Source: UBA4781 sp963556045 (GTDB lineage Bacteria; Chloroflexota; Anaerolineae; Anaerolineales; Anaerolineaceae). Taken from it: a stretch of 64,000 bases of DNA. The notes beneath the pieces are model-generated. The model searched no databases, was not told the DNA's origin, and saw nothing but the letters and a program-made list of their open reading frames with translations. The stretch is taken from assembly GCA_963556045.3 (NCBI GenBank), contig CAUVYA020000002.1:1674001-1738000 (forward strand), written 5' to 3'. The position numbers and the translations under genes were made by a program. Shown here in pieces: positions 35,213-43,284 of the stretch (position 1 is its first letter; each line of letters starts with the position of its first letter).

Positions 35213-36214
35213 TTATAATACGTTTTTTCCCCGACTTTTACCGCCCCACCATTTCACCGTGTCAACCATGGTATTGAGCAGTTCTCGCGGATGGTATCCC
35301 AGTTCGCGCTTGGCTTTCTCATTGCTTACCAGTGAATTGCTGCGTACCGTCTTCAGGGCATACTCGGTAAACTTGGGTTTTTTCCTGGCAAGACGATAGT
35401 AAACGGTTGCAAAGATAGCCCCAATTTTTGCTAATTTGAAGGGGATATTAATGGTTGGGGTATGCGTCCCTTTGATCTTCTGGATCATTTCTTTTAATTG
35501 AAAGAGCTGTATCTGGTGTCCGGAAAGGATATACACCTGCCCAGACTTTCCTCTTTCCAGCGCCAAGCGATGTCCCACTGCTACATCGCGCACATCCACG
35601 AAGTCGTACGCTCCTTCCACCAGCATATGGATGCGGCGCTGGGTAAGGTCGTTCACCAGCTCTCCCATGCTGGAACCGCGATAATCATAGGGACCAACCA
35701 CACCGGTTGGGCACACGATCACAGCATCCAGCCCTTCTTTGATGGCTTGCTTGACTGCCAGCGTCGCGATTGCTTTGGTGCGATCGTAAGCGCCGACTGG
35801 ATTCTCCGGATCAAAAGGAACCTGTTCATCTATGATGCCCTGCCACTCACGACTGAAGGCATGGATCGAACTGGTGTAAACCAGCCGTTTGATGCCTGCG
35901 TCAGCAGCAGCCTTCAGTACATTGCGGGTGCCTTCCACATTTACCTTCCAGACAAGATCTTCTTCCCCCGGCATAATGGAAACAATGCCCGCCATGTGAA
36001 ACACATAATCCACACCTTTGAAAACTCTTTGTAGAGATAGGGGGTCAAGCACGTTCCCCAGTTTCAATTCCAGGTCGAGATCGACCAGAGAAGAAACATC
36101 TTCATTGGGTAGAACCATGGCGCGCACTTCATAGCCATTCTCAAGCAATTCCCGCACCAATACATTTCCAAGATGCCCCGCTGCCCCTGTAACCAGCACT
36201 TTCCCTTTATCCAT
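35213..36214 (-). CDS. NAD-dependent epimerase/dehydratase family protein (extended SDR, DFR-like)
   Basis: A 333-residue extended SDR with GxxGxxG as VTGAAGHLGNVLVREL, a VYTSSIHAF strand carrying the catalytic Ser, and the active-site Tyr/Lys in YDRTKAIATL. The later GVVGPYDYRGSSMG and FVDVRDVAVGH blocks fit the dihydroflavonol-reductase / 3-beta-HSD-like group. It probably reduces or epimerises a lipid or sugar-like substrate; the substrate is not readable. It overlaps the TetR gene by 8 bases and precedes the SDR gene by 13, so the three are one operon. Confidence 0.87.
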   Translation of the reverse strand: MDKGKVLVTGAAGHLGNVLVRELLENGYEVRAMVLPNEDVSSLVDLDLELKLGNVLDPLSLQRVFKGVDYVFHMAGIVSIMPGEEDLVWKVNVEGTRNVLKAAADAGIKRLVYTSSIHAFSREWQGIIDEQVPFDPENPVGAYDRTKAIATLAVKQAIKEGLDAVIVCPTGVVGPYDYRGSSMGELVNDLTQRRIHMLVEGAYDFVDVRDVAVGHRLALERGKSGQVYILSGHQIQLFQLKEMIQKIKGTHTPTINIPFKLAKIGAIFATVYYRLARKKPKFTEYALKTVRSNSLVSNEKAKRELGYHPRELLNTMVDTVKWWGGKSRGKNVL

Positions 36215-36797
36215 TTTGTAAGCCTTTCAATAAGAGATCTATACCATTTTGCATTTCCTCATTCCAATTCATGTCCTGAGGATACAGCATTCCCTGGAAA
36301 ACAATACCGATTGCCAGCCCGATAAGAGCACGAGCTGCGCTCGCAGGATCGACCGGAGAGATAGTGCCCTGGTCAATCCCTTTCTTGATTAACAGGGAAA
36401 AATAACGGAAATATTTTAAAAATGGCTCTTTGGTCTCATCCCACACTTTTTCATCGCGAATGGATTTCTCCCAGAATTCCAGGAACAAGGAAAGCTGACC
36501 CTGGCTTTCTGCAAATATCATTCCCGTGGAGGCTGCCATCGCGTGAATAGCATCGAGCACATCCCCGCTGGCGCTTTCTTTTTCAAGAAACTCTTTATCA
36601 AGATTTTCCAGCCATTGCTGCAGTAATTTCATAAAAACACTGTGTTTGGAAGGAAAATGATGATAAAAAGCTCCCTTGCTCACCCCTGCCGTCTGGCAGA
36701 TCTGTGAAACTCCCGTCCTGTCGTAACCGTTCGTCGAGAACAGGGTGTTTGCAGCTGCTAAGATTTTTTCCTGCGTTTCGAGGCTTCTTTTTTGCAT
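36207..36797 (-). CDS. TetR/AcrR-family transcriptional regulator
   Basis: A 196-residue repressor. The N-terminal helix-turn-helix is seen in TQEKILAAANTLFSTNGYDRTGVSQICQTAGVSKGAFYHHFPSKHSVF (residues 7-55); the rest is an all-helical ligand-binding domain. I start at the ATG at 36797; the frame is open to 36893, but that stretch covers the operator. A palindrome just upstream (36802-36817) is the likely autoregulatory site. The gene leads an operon with an epimerase and an SDR and probably controls both. The ligand is unknown. Confidence 0.9.
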   Translation of the reverse strand: MQKRSLETQEKILAAANTLFSTNGYDRTGVSQICQTAGVSKGAFYHHFPSKHSVFMKLLQQWLENLDKEFLEKESASGDVLDAIHAMAASTGMIFAESQGQLSLFLEFWEKSIRDEKVWDETKEPFLKYFRYFSLLIKKGIDQGTISPVDPASAARALIGLAIGIVFQGMLYPQDMNWNEEMQNGIDLLLKGLQNG

Positions 36798-36801
36798 AAA
36801 A

Positions 36802-36817
36802 CAGACCAATCGGTCTG
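36802..36817. promoter_or_regulatory. palindromic operator of the TetR operon
   Basis: cagacc-aatc-ggtctg: two perfect 6-base arms around 4 bases, 4 bases upstream of the TetR start. Size and AGACC/GGTCT content fit TetR operators; function is inferred. Confidence 0.6.
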
Positions 36818-36874
36818 ATTCTAATCCAGCCCTCAGGCAGGTCAAGTGACCTTGGTCATTCCATCGGTCATCAA

Positions 36875-36901
36875 CAAAAAAGCCCGCTGTCATGCGGGCT
36901 T
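36875..36901 (-). terminator. terminator of the 36930-37787 lipoprotein gene
   Basis: Stem aagcccgc / gcgggctt with a 6-base loop; on the minus strand it is followed by a run of T (TTTTTTGTTG). Confidence 0.85.
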
Positions 36902-36929
36902 ATGTCTCAATTTATATCATACAGAAGAA

Positions 36930-37787
36930 CTACGGGCAGATCTCGTAGGCAACATCCTCAAAAACTTCGGTGCGAATCACTTCGTTACGGTCCTTATCCG
37001 TCGCTACGAATTGGTAGCGGAATACCGCAAATTCATAAGTATCGAAATTGGCGATCTTGGATGAATCCAGCGTGATGGAGTAGACGCCATCTCCTTTTGG
37101 AGACATGGCATGCCCACTATCCCACTTGGTTTGCCCTTCTCCTTCCTTATCCAGGAAGCGTGTGAAAATAACCACACTCCATACCTTATCCGGATCGGAG
37201 ACTTCCAAGGTAATGGTGATCTTGGTGGCGCCGCAGGTAGTTTTGTTATAGAAGAACTTATCCACATCATGGTCAACGTCAAAAATATAGGGCTTGTCGG
37301 GCGTCTGCGTTGCAGATGGGGTGCTGGTTGGTGCGGTGGTATTGGTGGCTTGTGCTTGCTGCTGCGCAGGCTGTTCCTGGGCAGTCTGAGATTCTGCCAC
37401 CGTGATCATCGCATCCGCATAATTGCTCCAGCTGCCCTGGGCATCTTTCGTGCGCACACGGATGATGTGGCTGCCTGCCGTGGCAGGGGTCCAGCTATAC
37501 TGCAGCGCGACTACCGATTGACTCGTATCCGGTGCGTTGTACAGGTTCACAACATACCCGTCAATATTCAATTCAACTGCCGCAACACCCTCCGGAGCTG
37601 TGGCTTTGTAGCGAATATCGATAGCCTGCATGCTGTATTGCCCGCCCTGCACCGGGGAATCAATGACGGTAGCCAGTGCAACTGTGCTCTGTGATGAACC
37701 GTTACCCGGGTTGCCGATGGTGATGGTACAGGCTTGAAGGACAATTAATCCTATCGCAATACAAATAAACAATCTCCAGCGTTTCAC
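36930..37787 (-). CDS. lipoprotein with Ig-like domain, function unknown
   Basis: A 285-residue secreted lipoprotein that starts with GTG at 37787, behind a GGAGG ribosome site. The lipobox is LQACT (Cys20). Residues ~35-130 form an Ig/Big-like beta sandwich (DSPVQGGQYSMQAIDIRYKATAP...GSHIIRVRTKDAQGSWS). A Gln/Thr/Pro linker follows (~131-165), then a second ~115-residue beta-rich domain with two cysteines and an FxxxYEFAVFRYQFVATDKDRN pattern. No catalytic motif is visible. It may be a cell-surface binding protein. It has its own terminator. Confidence 0.75.
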   Translation of the reverse strand: MKRWRLFICIAIGLIVLQACTITIGNPGNGSSQSTVALATVIDSPVQGGQYSMQAIDIRYKATAPEGVAAVELNIDGYVVNLYNAPDTSQSVVALQYSWTPATAGSHIIRVRTKDAQGSWSNYADAMITVAESQTAQEQPAQQQAQATNTTAPTSTPSATQTPDKPYIFDVDHDVDKFFYNKTTCGATKITITLEVSDPDKVWSVVIFTRFLDKEGEGQTKWDSGHAMSPKGDGVYSITLDSSKIANFDTYEFAVFRYQFVATDKDRNEVIRTEVFEDVAYEICP

Positions 37788-37887
37788 AATAAACCTCCGA
37801 TCTCTGCTCTGCTATTTGATTATAGCAAAGATAGAAATAAACAAAACCATTGTATCAAAGTCATTTGGACGAAGGTTAAAAAAAGAA

Positions 37888-37960
37888 CTCCTCGAACTGG
37901 ACTCGAACCAGTAACCTAGCGGTTAACAGCCGCTTGCTCTGCCGATTGAGCTATCGAGGA
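37888..37960 (-). tRNA. tRNA-Asn (GUU)
   Basis: Complete cloverleaf on the minus strand: acceptor TCCTCGA / TCGAGGA, D-arm with GCTCAATCGGCAGAGC, anticodon stem AGCGG/CCGCT around CTGTTAA (anticodon GTT), T-arm ACTGG-TTCGAGT-CCAGT, discriminator G. CCA is not encoded, unlike tRNA-Pro. Confidence 0.95.
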
Positions 37961-38245
37961 AGGTTCGCTAATTATAGATACCTCGCTTCCCCTTGTCAAG
38001 TTCTCCGGCGGGCATGCAGGAAGCCCCTTCCAAAGGGATCGTTCTCGTTCCATAGTGGCAATATACGATTTCGCAGAATAATACTCTTCTCATTTTTCCC
38101 CCTATCGGGTATATAATTGCGCTTTGATTGATTGTGATGTATAGAATTGGTCGCAATTATAGAAAAATCAAATCCTATTTCCCACGAAACTACAAAAAAT
38201 AACGAAGGCAGGATACTTTAACCATTTAAGGACTGTGAGCGTAGA

Positions 38246-40471
38246 ATGACAAAAAGAAAATTAAAACGTCAATTAAATCTGCTGCAGGTCATCATGCTGG
38301 GCACCGCCGGAACGATCGCAGCGGAAATTTTTGTATTGACCGGGCACGCAGCCGGGATCGCCGGACCGGATACCGTGCTGGCTTTAGTGATTGGGGGGCT
38401 GCTTACATTAAGCATCGCCTTTAATTACTGTGAATTGGCAACCACCTATCCCGTAACAGGCGGCGCCATGACCTACGTAGGAGAAGCTTTTGGGAAAGGA
38501 TTGACCATGTTCCTGGTAGGCTCGCTGGATGCTCTCTCCAGCGCTTTTTATGCTGCCCTTTCCGCCATAGGGTTTGCCTATTCCGCGCAGGTTTTTATTC
38601 CCGGTCTCCCCATCGTCCCTGTCGCACTCGGGATACTCATCATCGTGGGATTTATGCACGTGCGCGGTGTGAAACAGGCAGGGAACATGCAGATCGTGCT
38701 GGGCGGATTCTTGCTGGTTGTTTTTGCAATTTTCATCATTCGTGGATTAACCCAACCGGACGGATTCAACCAGGAGACTTTCCAATCTGGCAAGGTTTTA
38801 TTTGAAAACCAGTCCATGTGGGCAAACCTCTCCCGTATGTTGATGACCATCGCGCTGGTCTATAACGCGTATGTTGGCTTTGAAGTGATCGCAGACGATG
38901 CGGAGGAGATCACCAATCCACGCCGCAATATCCCACTCGGAATCCTGGTCAGCCTGGGAATTACCACCCTCATTTACACACTGGTCTCGTATGTGACCAT
39001 TGGCACCATTCCCTATTCATCACTGGCAGGCTCTGAAACGGCTTTGACAGATGCGGCACATCATTTTTGGCCGGTGATCGGAGTGCGGGTGATGGGGCTG
39101 GCGGGCATCGTTGCCACGCTCACCTCCGTTAATTCCGCCATGCTGTCTGCGACGCGCGAGGTGTTCACATTGAGTCGTGATGGGGTTTGGCCGCGCATCT
39201 TTTCCAGGTTGAGCCATTGGCGCACGCCCTATGTTGCCATTGTTGTCATTGTACTGATAAGCTGCCTTGTCTCGCTATTCAAAGTTGTGGATCTACTAAG
39301 CTATATTTCAAGCGCGGGGTATATGTTCGTTCTCTTCTGGGCTACGCTGGCGATGTTCCGTCTGAGAAAGATGTATCCCAATATTGAACGCCCCTTTAAA
39401 GCTCCCTTCTTCCCCTTGACTGCTTATATCGCAGCCGCTTCGGGTGTTCTCATCATTGCCTTTGCGAGTAAAAAGGCACTTTTATTCCTGGGAATCGTGT
39501 TGTTATCTCTCTCCATCCTTTATGTGATCTTAAAAGCCTTCAGTGAAAGGAATAAAATTCGCACAAAGGCTGAGGAAGAGATTGGGGGAGGGCGAATATT
39601 GGTAGTTACAGTTAATCCCTCAACTGCAATTGGTTTGGTCAAGATCGCATCAAGGCTCGCTGAGCATCAGGAAGATACCAGTATTTGTATGTTCAATGTT
39701 ATTAAAGCACCCAGAGGGGTTGCGCAAGAAAATATCAATGCCCTCATTTCTCAAAAGAAAATTTTCCAAAACGAGCTCTTGAAAAAAACGGCTGGCATTG
39801 CTCAAGCACGAAACGTCCCCATTTATACCAAACATAAAATTGCTCCAAATGTAGAAACAGGCATTTTTAACGAATTAAAATCGTCCAATCCGATTCAAAT
39901 GGTTCTTTTTGGATGGCCTTCAACCGATACAAAAATAAGAGTACCTCATAACATTATTAAAGAAGTGCTTCTCATGGCACATAAGAATGTGGGTGTTCTG
40001 CGCGACCACGGTTTGAATGGACTGCAGAATATTCTTGTTCCTCTCGGGAATGGTCCAAATGCACGCCTGGCATTAAAAATGGCTTCGGATATAGCCTTTC
40101 AACAAAATGTGAAAGTGACGGTTATTCGGGTTTTACCAAGCCAAACCAGCCCAGAGGTTGAGGAAGATGAATTGCTGCAAATGCAGGAAATTGCAGAAAG
40201 TGAAGTCGGTTCTATTCCTTCTTTTATGGAAACGCGAACCGTCTTATCCAGTAACGTTCTGGATGGTATCGTTGAGGAAACCGTGAAGAATAAATATGAT
40301 CTACTGATCATCGGTGCCGCAGAAGAGGTTTATTCCCCTGATTATGTTTTCGGTAAATTAAACGATGCGCTCATAGAAGAGGTATCCTGTTCTGTACTAG
40401 TTGTGCGCAGATACCAGCCTCACACAGCAATATGGTTCCGTCAGCAGATCAAACAGATCGAGGAAATATAA
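38246..40471 (+). CDS. APC-family amino acid permease fused to universal-stress-protein domains
   Basis: A 741-residue protein. Residues ~10-430 are an APC permease with about twelve membrane segments (GTAGTIAAEIFVLTGHAAGIAGP at TM1, then IAFNYCELATTYPVTGGAMTYV at TM2). The cytoplasmic tail has two USP-like domains: ~450-590 (ILVVTVNPSTAIGLVKIASRLA) and ~600-725 (NILVPLGNGPNARLALKMASDIA, closing with LLIIGAAEEVYS and SVLVVRR). Such fusions are widespread; the USP domains may sense nucleotides and gate transport. Substrate unknown. It is a single gene. Base use is more AT-rich in the USP half. Confidence 0.88.
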   Translation: MTKRKLKRQLNLLQVIMLGTAGTIAAEIFVLTGHAAGIAGPDTVLALVIGGLLTLSIAFNYCELATTYPVTGGAMTYVGEAFGKGLTMFLVGSLDALSSAFYAALSAIGFAYSAQVFIPGLPIVPVALGILIIVGFMHVRGVKQAGNMQIVLGGFLLVVFAIFIIRGLTQPDGFNQETFQSGKVLFENQSMWANLSRMLMTIALVYNAYVGFEVIADDAEEITNPRRNIPLGILVSLGITTLIYTLVSYVTIGTIPYSSLAGSETALTDAAHHFWPVIGVRVMGLAGIVATLTSVNSAMLSATREVFTLSRDGVWPRIFSRLSHWRTPYVAIVVIVLISCLVSLFKVVDLLSYISSAGYMFVLFWATLAMFRLRKMYPNIERPFKAPFFPLTAYIAAASGVLIIAFASKKALLFLGIVLLSLSILYVILKAFSERNKIRTKAEEEIGGGRILVVTVNPSTAIGLVKIASRLAEHQEDTSICMFNVIKAPRGVAQENINALISQKKIFQNELLKKTAGIAQARNVPIYTKHKIAPNVETGIFNELKSSNPIQMVLFGWPSTDTKIRVPHNIIKEVLLMAHKNVGVLRDHGLNGLQNILVPLGNGPNARLALKMASDIAFQQNVKVTVIRVLPSQTSPEVEEDELLQMQEIAESEVGSIPSFMETRTVLSSNVLDGIVEETVKNKYDLLIIGAAEEVYSPDYVFGKLNDALIEEVSCSVLVVRRYQPHTAIWFRQQIKQIEEI

Positions 40472-40581
40472 AGGCGCTTTTTAGTCAATACCCAGTGCTT
40501 TCCGATTTGTTGACAAAGGAAAATTAAGGTGCTATCCTAAGAAACTAGAACGTAAAAATACAGCCTGAAAGGATCGGTAAG

Positions 40582-40755
40582 ATGACGCACGTAATTACTG
40601 ATGAATGCATTGTTTGCGGATCTTGCGAAGCAGAATGCCCGCAGGACGCAATTTCTATGGGTGAGGATCATTTCGAAATTGACCCGGCGAAATGTATTGA
40701 CGACGGTGCCTGTGTCGAGGTTTGCCCCGTTGACGCAATAATCAAAGAAGACTAG
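40582..40755 (+). CDS. small 2[4Fe-4S]-type ferredoxin with Asp in cluster II
   Basis: A 57-residue bacterial-type ferredoxin. The first motif is complete: C9-x2-C12-x2-C15-x3-C19-P. The second reads C38-I-D-D41-G-A-C44-x3-C48-P, with Asp41 in place of the usual cysteine. Fold elements (AISMGEDHFEIDPAKC, PVDAIIKED) are normal. It would pass low-potential electrons in the cytoplasm; the Asp would weaken or change one cluster. A GAAAGGATCGG site lies upstream and a terminator 15 bases downstream. It is a single gene with no evident partner nearby. Confidence 0.9.
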   Translation: MTHVITDECIVCGSCEAECPQDAISMGEDHFEIDPAKCIDDGACVEVCPVDAIIKED

Positions 40756-40770
40756 TCAATTCTTAAGCTT

Positions 40771-40809
40771 AAAAAATAGAGCCGCAGCATAGTTGCGGCT
40801 CTATTTTTT
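40771..40809. terminator. terminator of the ferredoxin gene
   Basis: 16-bp stem (aaaaaatagagccgca and its complement) with a 7-base loop, ending in TTTTTT. It is symmetrical but here serves the plus-strand ferredoxin. Confidence 0.9.
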
Positions 40810-40838
40810 CTTTATTCCATTCTATAATTACGGCAGAT

Positions 40839-41486
40839 ATGAAAAAATTCATCACCGTCGCAGGGAATATCGGCGTTGGAAAATCTTCTCTGGTACGCTT
40901 GCTCAGTCAGCGCATGGAATGGGACCCTTTTTTCGAGCCGGTAGCAAATAATCCTTATCTCTCTGATTTTTACACCGATATGCGAACATGGAGTTTCCAT
41001 TCGCAAACCTATTTTCTTTCTAACAGACTAAAAGTGTATGGAGATCTCCTGGAATGCCCAAATTCGGTAATTCTGGATCGCAGTCTGTACGAGGATGCAG
41101 AAGTTTTTGCGCGTAATCTGTATTTGCAGGGTTTAATGAGTCAGAGAGATTATGAAACATATGAAACCATCTATCACACCCTGCTGCAGTTTCTCCCCAC
41201 CCCCGATCTGGTTGTTTATTTAAAGGCATCCATTCCAACCCTGCTTCGTCGAATACAACGCCGTGATCGTGACTATGAAAAAAATATCAGCCCTGATTAT
41301 CTTCAAAAATTAAATGATACATACGAAACCTGGATTCAGAATTTTACTCTCTGCCCGGTGCTGACAGTACCAGCTGACAACCTGGATTTTGTCAATCACT
41401 CACGGCATATGGACCTCATCCTGGAAAAAATACAAGAAAAAATTTCAGGAAAAGATGAGGTTGTTTTTTCCCCCGATGAATACTAA
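40839..41486 (+). CDS. deoxynucleoside kinase (dNK family), copy 1
   Basis: A 215-residue P-loop kinase: GNIGVGKSS (residues 9-17), substrate-binding EPVANNPYLSDFY, the FLSNRL helix, DRSLYED in place of the more common ERS, and the arginine-rich lid RRIQRRDRDYE. It phosphorylates deoxynucleosides (deoxyadenosine/deoxycytidine or deoxyguanosine type) for salvage. A paralogue lies at 43285-43926 across the presumed origin. Which base it prefers cannot be read. Confidence 0.88.
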   Translation: MKKFITVAGNIGVGKSSLVRLLSQRMEWDPFFEPVANNPYLSDFYTDMRTWSFHSQTYFLSNRLKVYGDLLECPNSVILDRSLYEDAEVFARNLYLQGLMSQRDYETYETIYHTLLQFLPTPDLVVYLKASIPTLLRRIQRRDRDYEKNISPDYLQKLNDTYETWIQNFTLCPVLTVPADNLDFVNHSRHMDLILEKIQEKISGKDEVVFSPDEY

Positions 41487-41526
41487 AAGATAACGAGAAA
41501 TACCAGCCTTTTCTCTTTAGTTATGA

Positions 41527-41787
41527 TCAGCGCGGCTCTACAATAAATTTAATGGCAGTTCTGACTTTCCCATCAATCTCCACGTTCACAAATTCTGGGA
41601 TAAATACAATCGTGATGCCGTCCTGATCAAGAAAATTCTTAGCAAGGATGAGGGCTTTTATAGATTGATTCACTGCTCCGGCACCGATCGCCTGCACTTC
41701 AGCATACTTATGCTCTCGAATCACACCTGCGATCGCTCCTGCGACTGCTGCTGTGCGGGAAACAGCTTTTACCTTGATCACATCCAT
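41527..41787 (-). CDS. spoVS: stage V sporulation protein S-like (SpoVS) protein
   Basis: An 86-residue protein, exactly the family length: IKVKAVSRTAAVAGAIAGVIREHKYAEVQAIGAGAVNQSIKALILAKNFL and a beta-rich end. It has an Alba-like fold, so nucleic acid binding is likely. I start at 41787 behind AGGAAGGG. SpoVS regulates sporulation in Bacillus but is common in non-sporulating bacteria, where its role is unclear. It lies next to the DnaA-box region. Confidence 0.92.
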   Translation of the reverse strand: MDVIKVKAVSRTAAVAGAIAGVIREHKYAEVQAIGAGAVNQSIKALILAKNFLDQDGITIVFIPEFVNVEIDGKVRTAIKFIVEPR

Positions 41788-41879
41788 GTTTTCCCTTCCT
41801 TTCATATTGATTCTTCATTACCATCCCGTACCATAGAGAGCAGTGCTTCCTAGGTATGTGCATTGTACAAAAAAGAAAC

Positions 41880-42261
41880 CTGTTATACAAGCATGTTTAA
41901 ACATTGATATATTTATTAATTAATAGTATTTATAGATGTAATAGTAGGTGTTGTTGATATGTGGATAATAAAAATAAACGCCAATATGTGGGGTTATCTT
42001 CCTCTCATACCCATGCAGATACCCACCTATTCTTGAATGTGCTTCTTGTATTGTGTTGATAAAGAAAGAATAAAAAACAGTATAAGAGAAAATAAATTTA
42101 AAAGAGGAATTTTGTACACAGCTTTTAAAGCACTTCTCCAGCAGATATAAACAGAAAAGATGAAAAAATAGAATTTTTTTTCGAAGATATCCACAATGTG
42201 AGGTGGTTATCCACAGTTTTTACAGAGTTATCCACAGGAACAGGAAAGAAGCTGTGGATAT
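41880..42261. other. oriC: probable chromosomal replication origin (oriC-like)
   Basis: The ~470-base gap between spoVS and the nucleotidyltransferase gene is very AT-rich. It has DnaA boxes at 41960-41968 (perfect, minus), 42187-42195 (one mismatch, plus), 42207-42215 and 42228-42236 (perfect, plus) and 42253-42261 (one mismatch, minus). AT-only runs at about 41900-41940 and 42060-42180 could be the unwinding element. A taatagtag at 41939-41947, next to the left box, resembles a DnaA-trio. Sampled base counts suggest a change of GC skew near here. dnaA is absent from the window; dnaA-distant origins are known. A DnaA-titration or regulatory site is the alternative. Confidence 0.7.
42187..42236 (+). 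promoter_or_regulatory. three phased DnaA boxes
   Basis: atatccaca at 42187, ttatccaca at 42207 and ttatccaca at 42228, all on the plus strand. Spacing is 20 and 21 bp, about two helical turns, which would place DnaA on one face. Two are perfect TTATCCACA. Confidence 0.8.
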
Positions 42262-43269
42262 TTATTGAATGCCGCTGATATTTTTCCATTCTTCAATAGT
42301 GGTATCAAGCGCATCGAGATACAAGTCAAGCTGCTCAATCCTTGCTGGAAATGAATCAAGGTCTATTTTTATTTCCTGACAGAAAGCCTTCCAGCTTTTC
42401 ACCTCGGTGGTTTTGCGAGGTAATACGTGCATAACATTGCTCCAGATCCACAGTAAAATCCACAAAGCTTCATCTGATCGTTCATTTTGATGGGCGAGAA
42501 CAGCACAGCGATAATACTGAAAACGAGCAGGTGAATATTGAGGGGGGCAGTACGATTTTTCTGCCAGTGTCTGGAAGGAAACTTTCATTGAATTGATGTT
42601 GTCTTCCCAGTTAAATATTGAGTAATCATCAATAGCATACAAATCTCGCAGCCCGCTTGCCAGACCGGGTCTTCCGAGGTAAGTTGTTACCTCTTCAAGT
42701 TTGCTCAGGAAATTTCTTTCGGGGAGAGGTTTTCCAACCAGGCAGGATATGGCGTTGCCGGCACTCCATAAGACTTGCAAATATTCATATACAAAATCAA
42801 CCGTGATCACAGGGTCGGCATTATGCAGCGCAGCCCAACCCTCTCGAGCTCGCGTGTAAAAATACTGTGAACGAGCCAGGCTGTTGATAGGAGAGAAGAA
42901 ACTGGAAAAAACACCTGCCCGAATAAAATCATAATAATGATACGAGTCGAATAACACAAAGGGTTTTTCACAGAAAAGGCAGCCCATCCATGGGTCTGTT
43001 CGCAAGTCTTTGGGTTGATTAAATATTCTGCGCGGGTAGTGGAAAACATCCAGATGGTAATTATCTGCCAGGGCAAGCACTTCTCTTTCAGAGGAAGGTT
43101 CTGTATTATGGATGAACACAAGGTCAATGTCGGTGGCATCCCCGATGAAAGCCTCCTCCTTAACCAGGGAACCGATCAGAAATACGCAGGCAATATCAGG
43201 ATTATTGTAGGTTTGAGACTTCACGTGATCGCGAGCGGCATTCAGCAGCAGGTTCCTTGTTACTCTCAT
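42262..43269 (-). CDS. nucleotidyltransferase-domain protein
   Basis: A 335-residue protein with an N-terminal DNA polymerase beta-like nucleotidyltransferase core: FLIGSLVKEEAFIGDATDIDLVFI (residues ~30-53, G-S plus DxD), and later LDVFHY with the third acidic residue. The rest is helical (~110-330) with no recognised domain. Members are seen in antibiotic adenylyltransferases, DUF4037 proteins and MNT-type toxin systems; the role here is unknown. It starts 16 bases after the deoxynucleoside kinase gene on the same strand. Its 3' end borders the DnaA-box cluster. A HEPN partner is not seen. Confidence 0.7.
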   Translation of the reverse strand: MRVTRNLLLNAARDHVKSQTYNNPDIACVFLIGSLVKEEAFIGDATDIDLVFIHNTEPSSEREVLALADNYHLDVFHYPRRIFNQPKDLRTDPWMGCLFCEKPFVLFDSYHYYDFIRAGVFSSFFSPINSLARSQYFYTRAREGWAALHNADPVITVDFVYEYLQVLWSAGNAISCLVGKPLPERNFLSKLEEVTTYLGRPGLASGLRDLYAIDDYSIFNWEDNINSMKVSFQTLAEKSYCPPQYSPARFQYYRCAVLAHQNERSDEALWILLWIWSNVMHVLPRKTTEVKSWKAFCQEIKIDLDSFPARIEQLDLYLDALDTTIEEWKNISGIQ

Positions 43270-43284
43270 TTCATTTTCCTTTCC

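Noticed and set aside
36798..36893. N-terminal extension of the TetR gene
   Set aside because: The segment contains the palindromic operator and part of a terminator; the HTH domain begins normally from 36797.
42116..42124. ttgtacaca as a further DnaA box
   Set aside because: Two mismatches to TTATCCACA; not counted in the cluster.
26584..43269. AbiEi (26584) and the nucleotidyltransferase (42262) as a split toxin-antitoxin pair
   Set aside because: They are 15 kb apart, on opposite strands, and the nucleotidyltransferase pairs with a deoxynucleoside kinase; there is no sequence evidence linking them.
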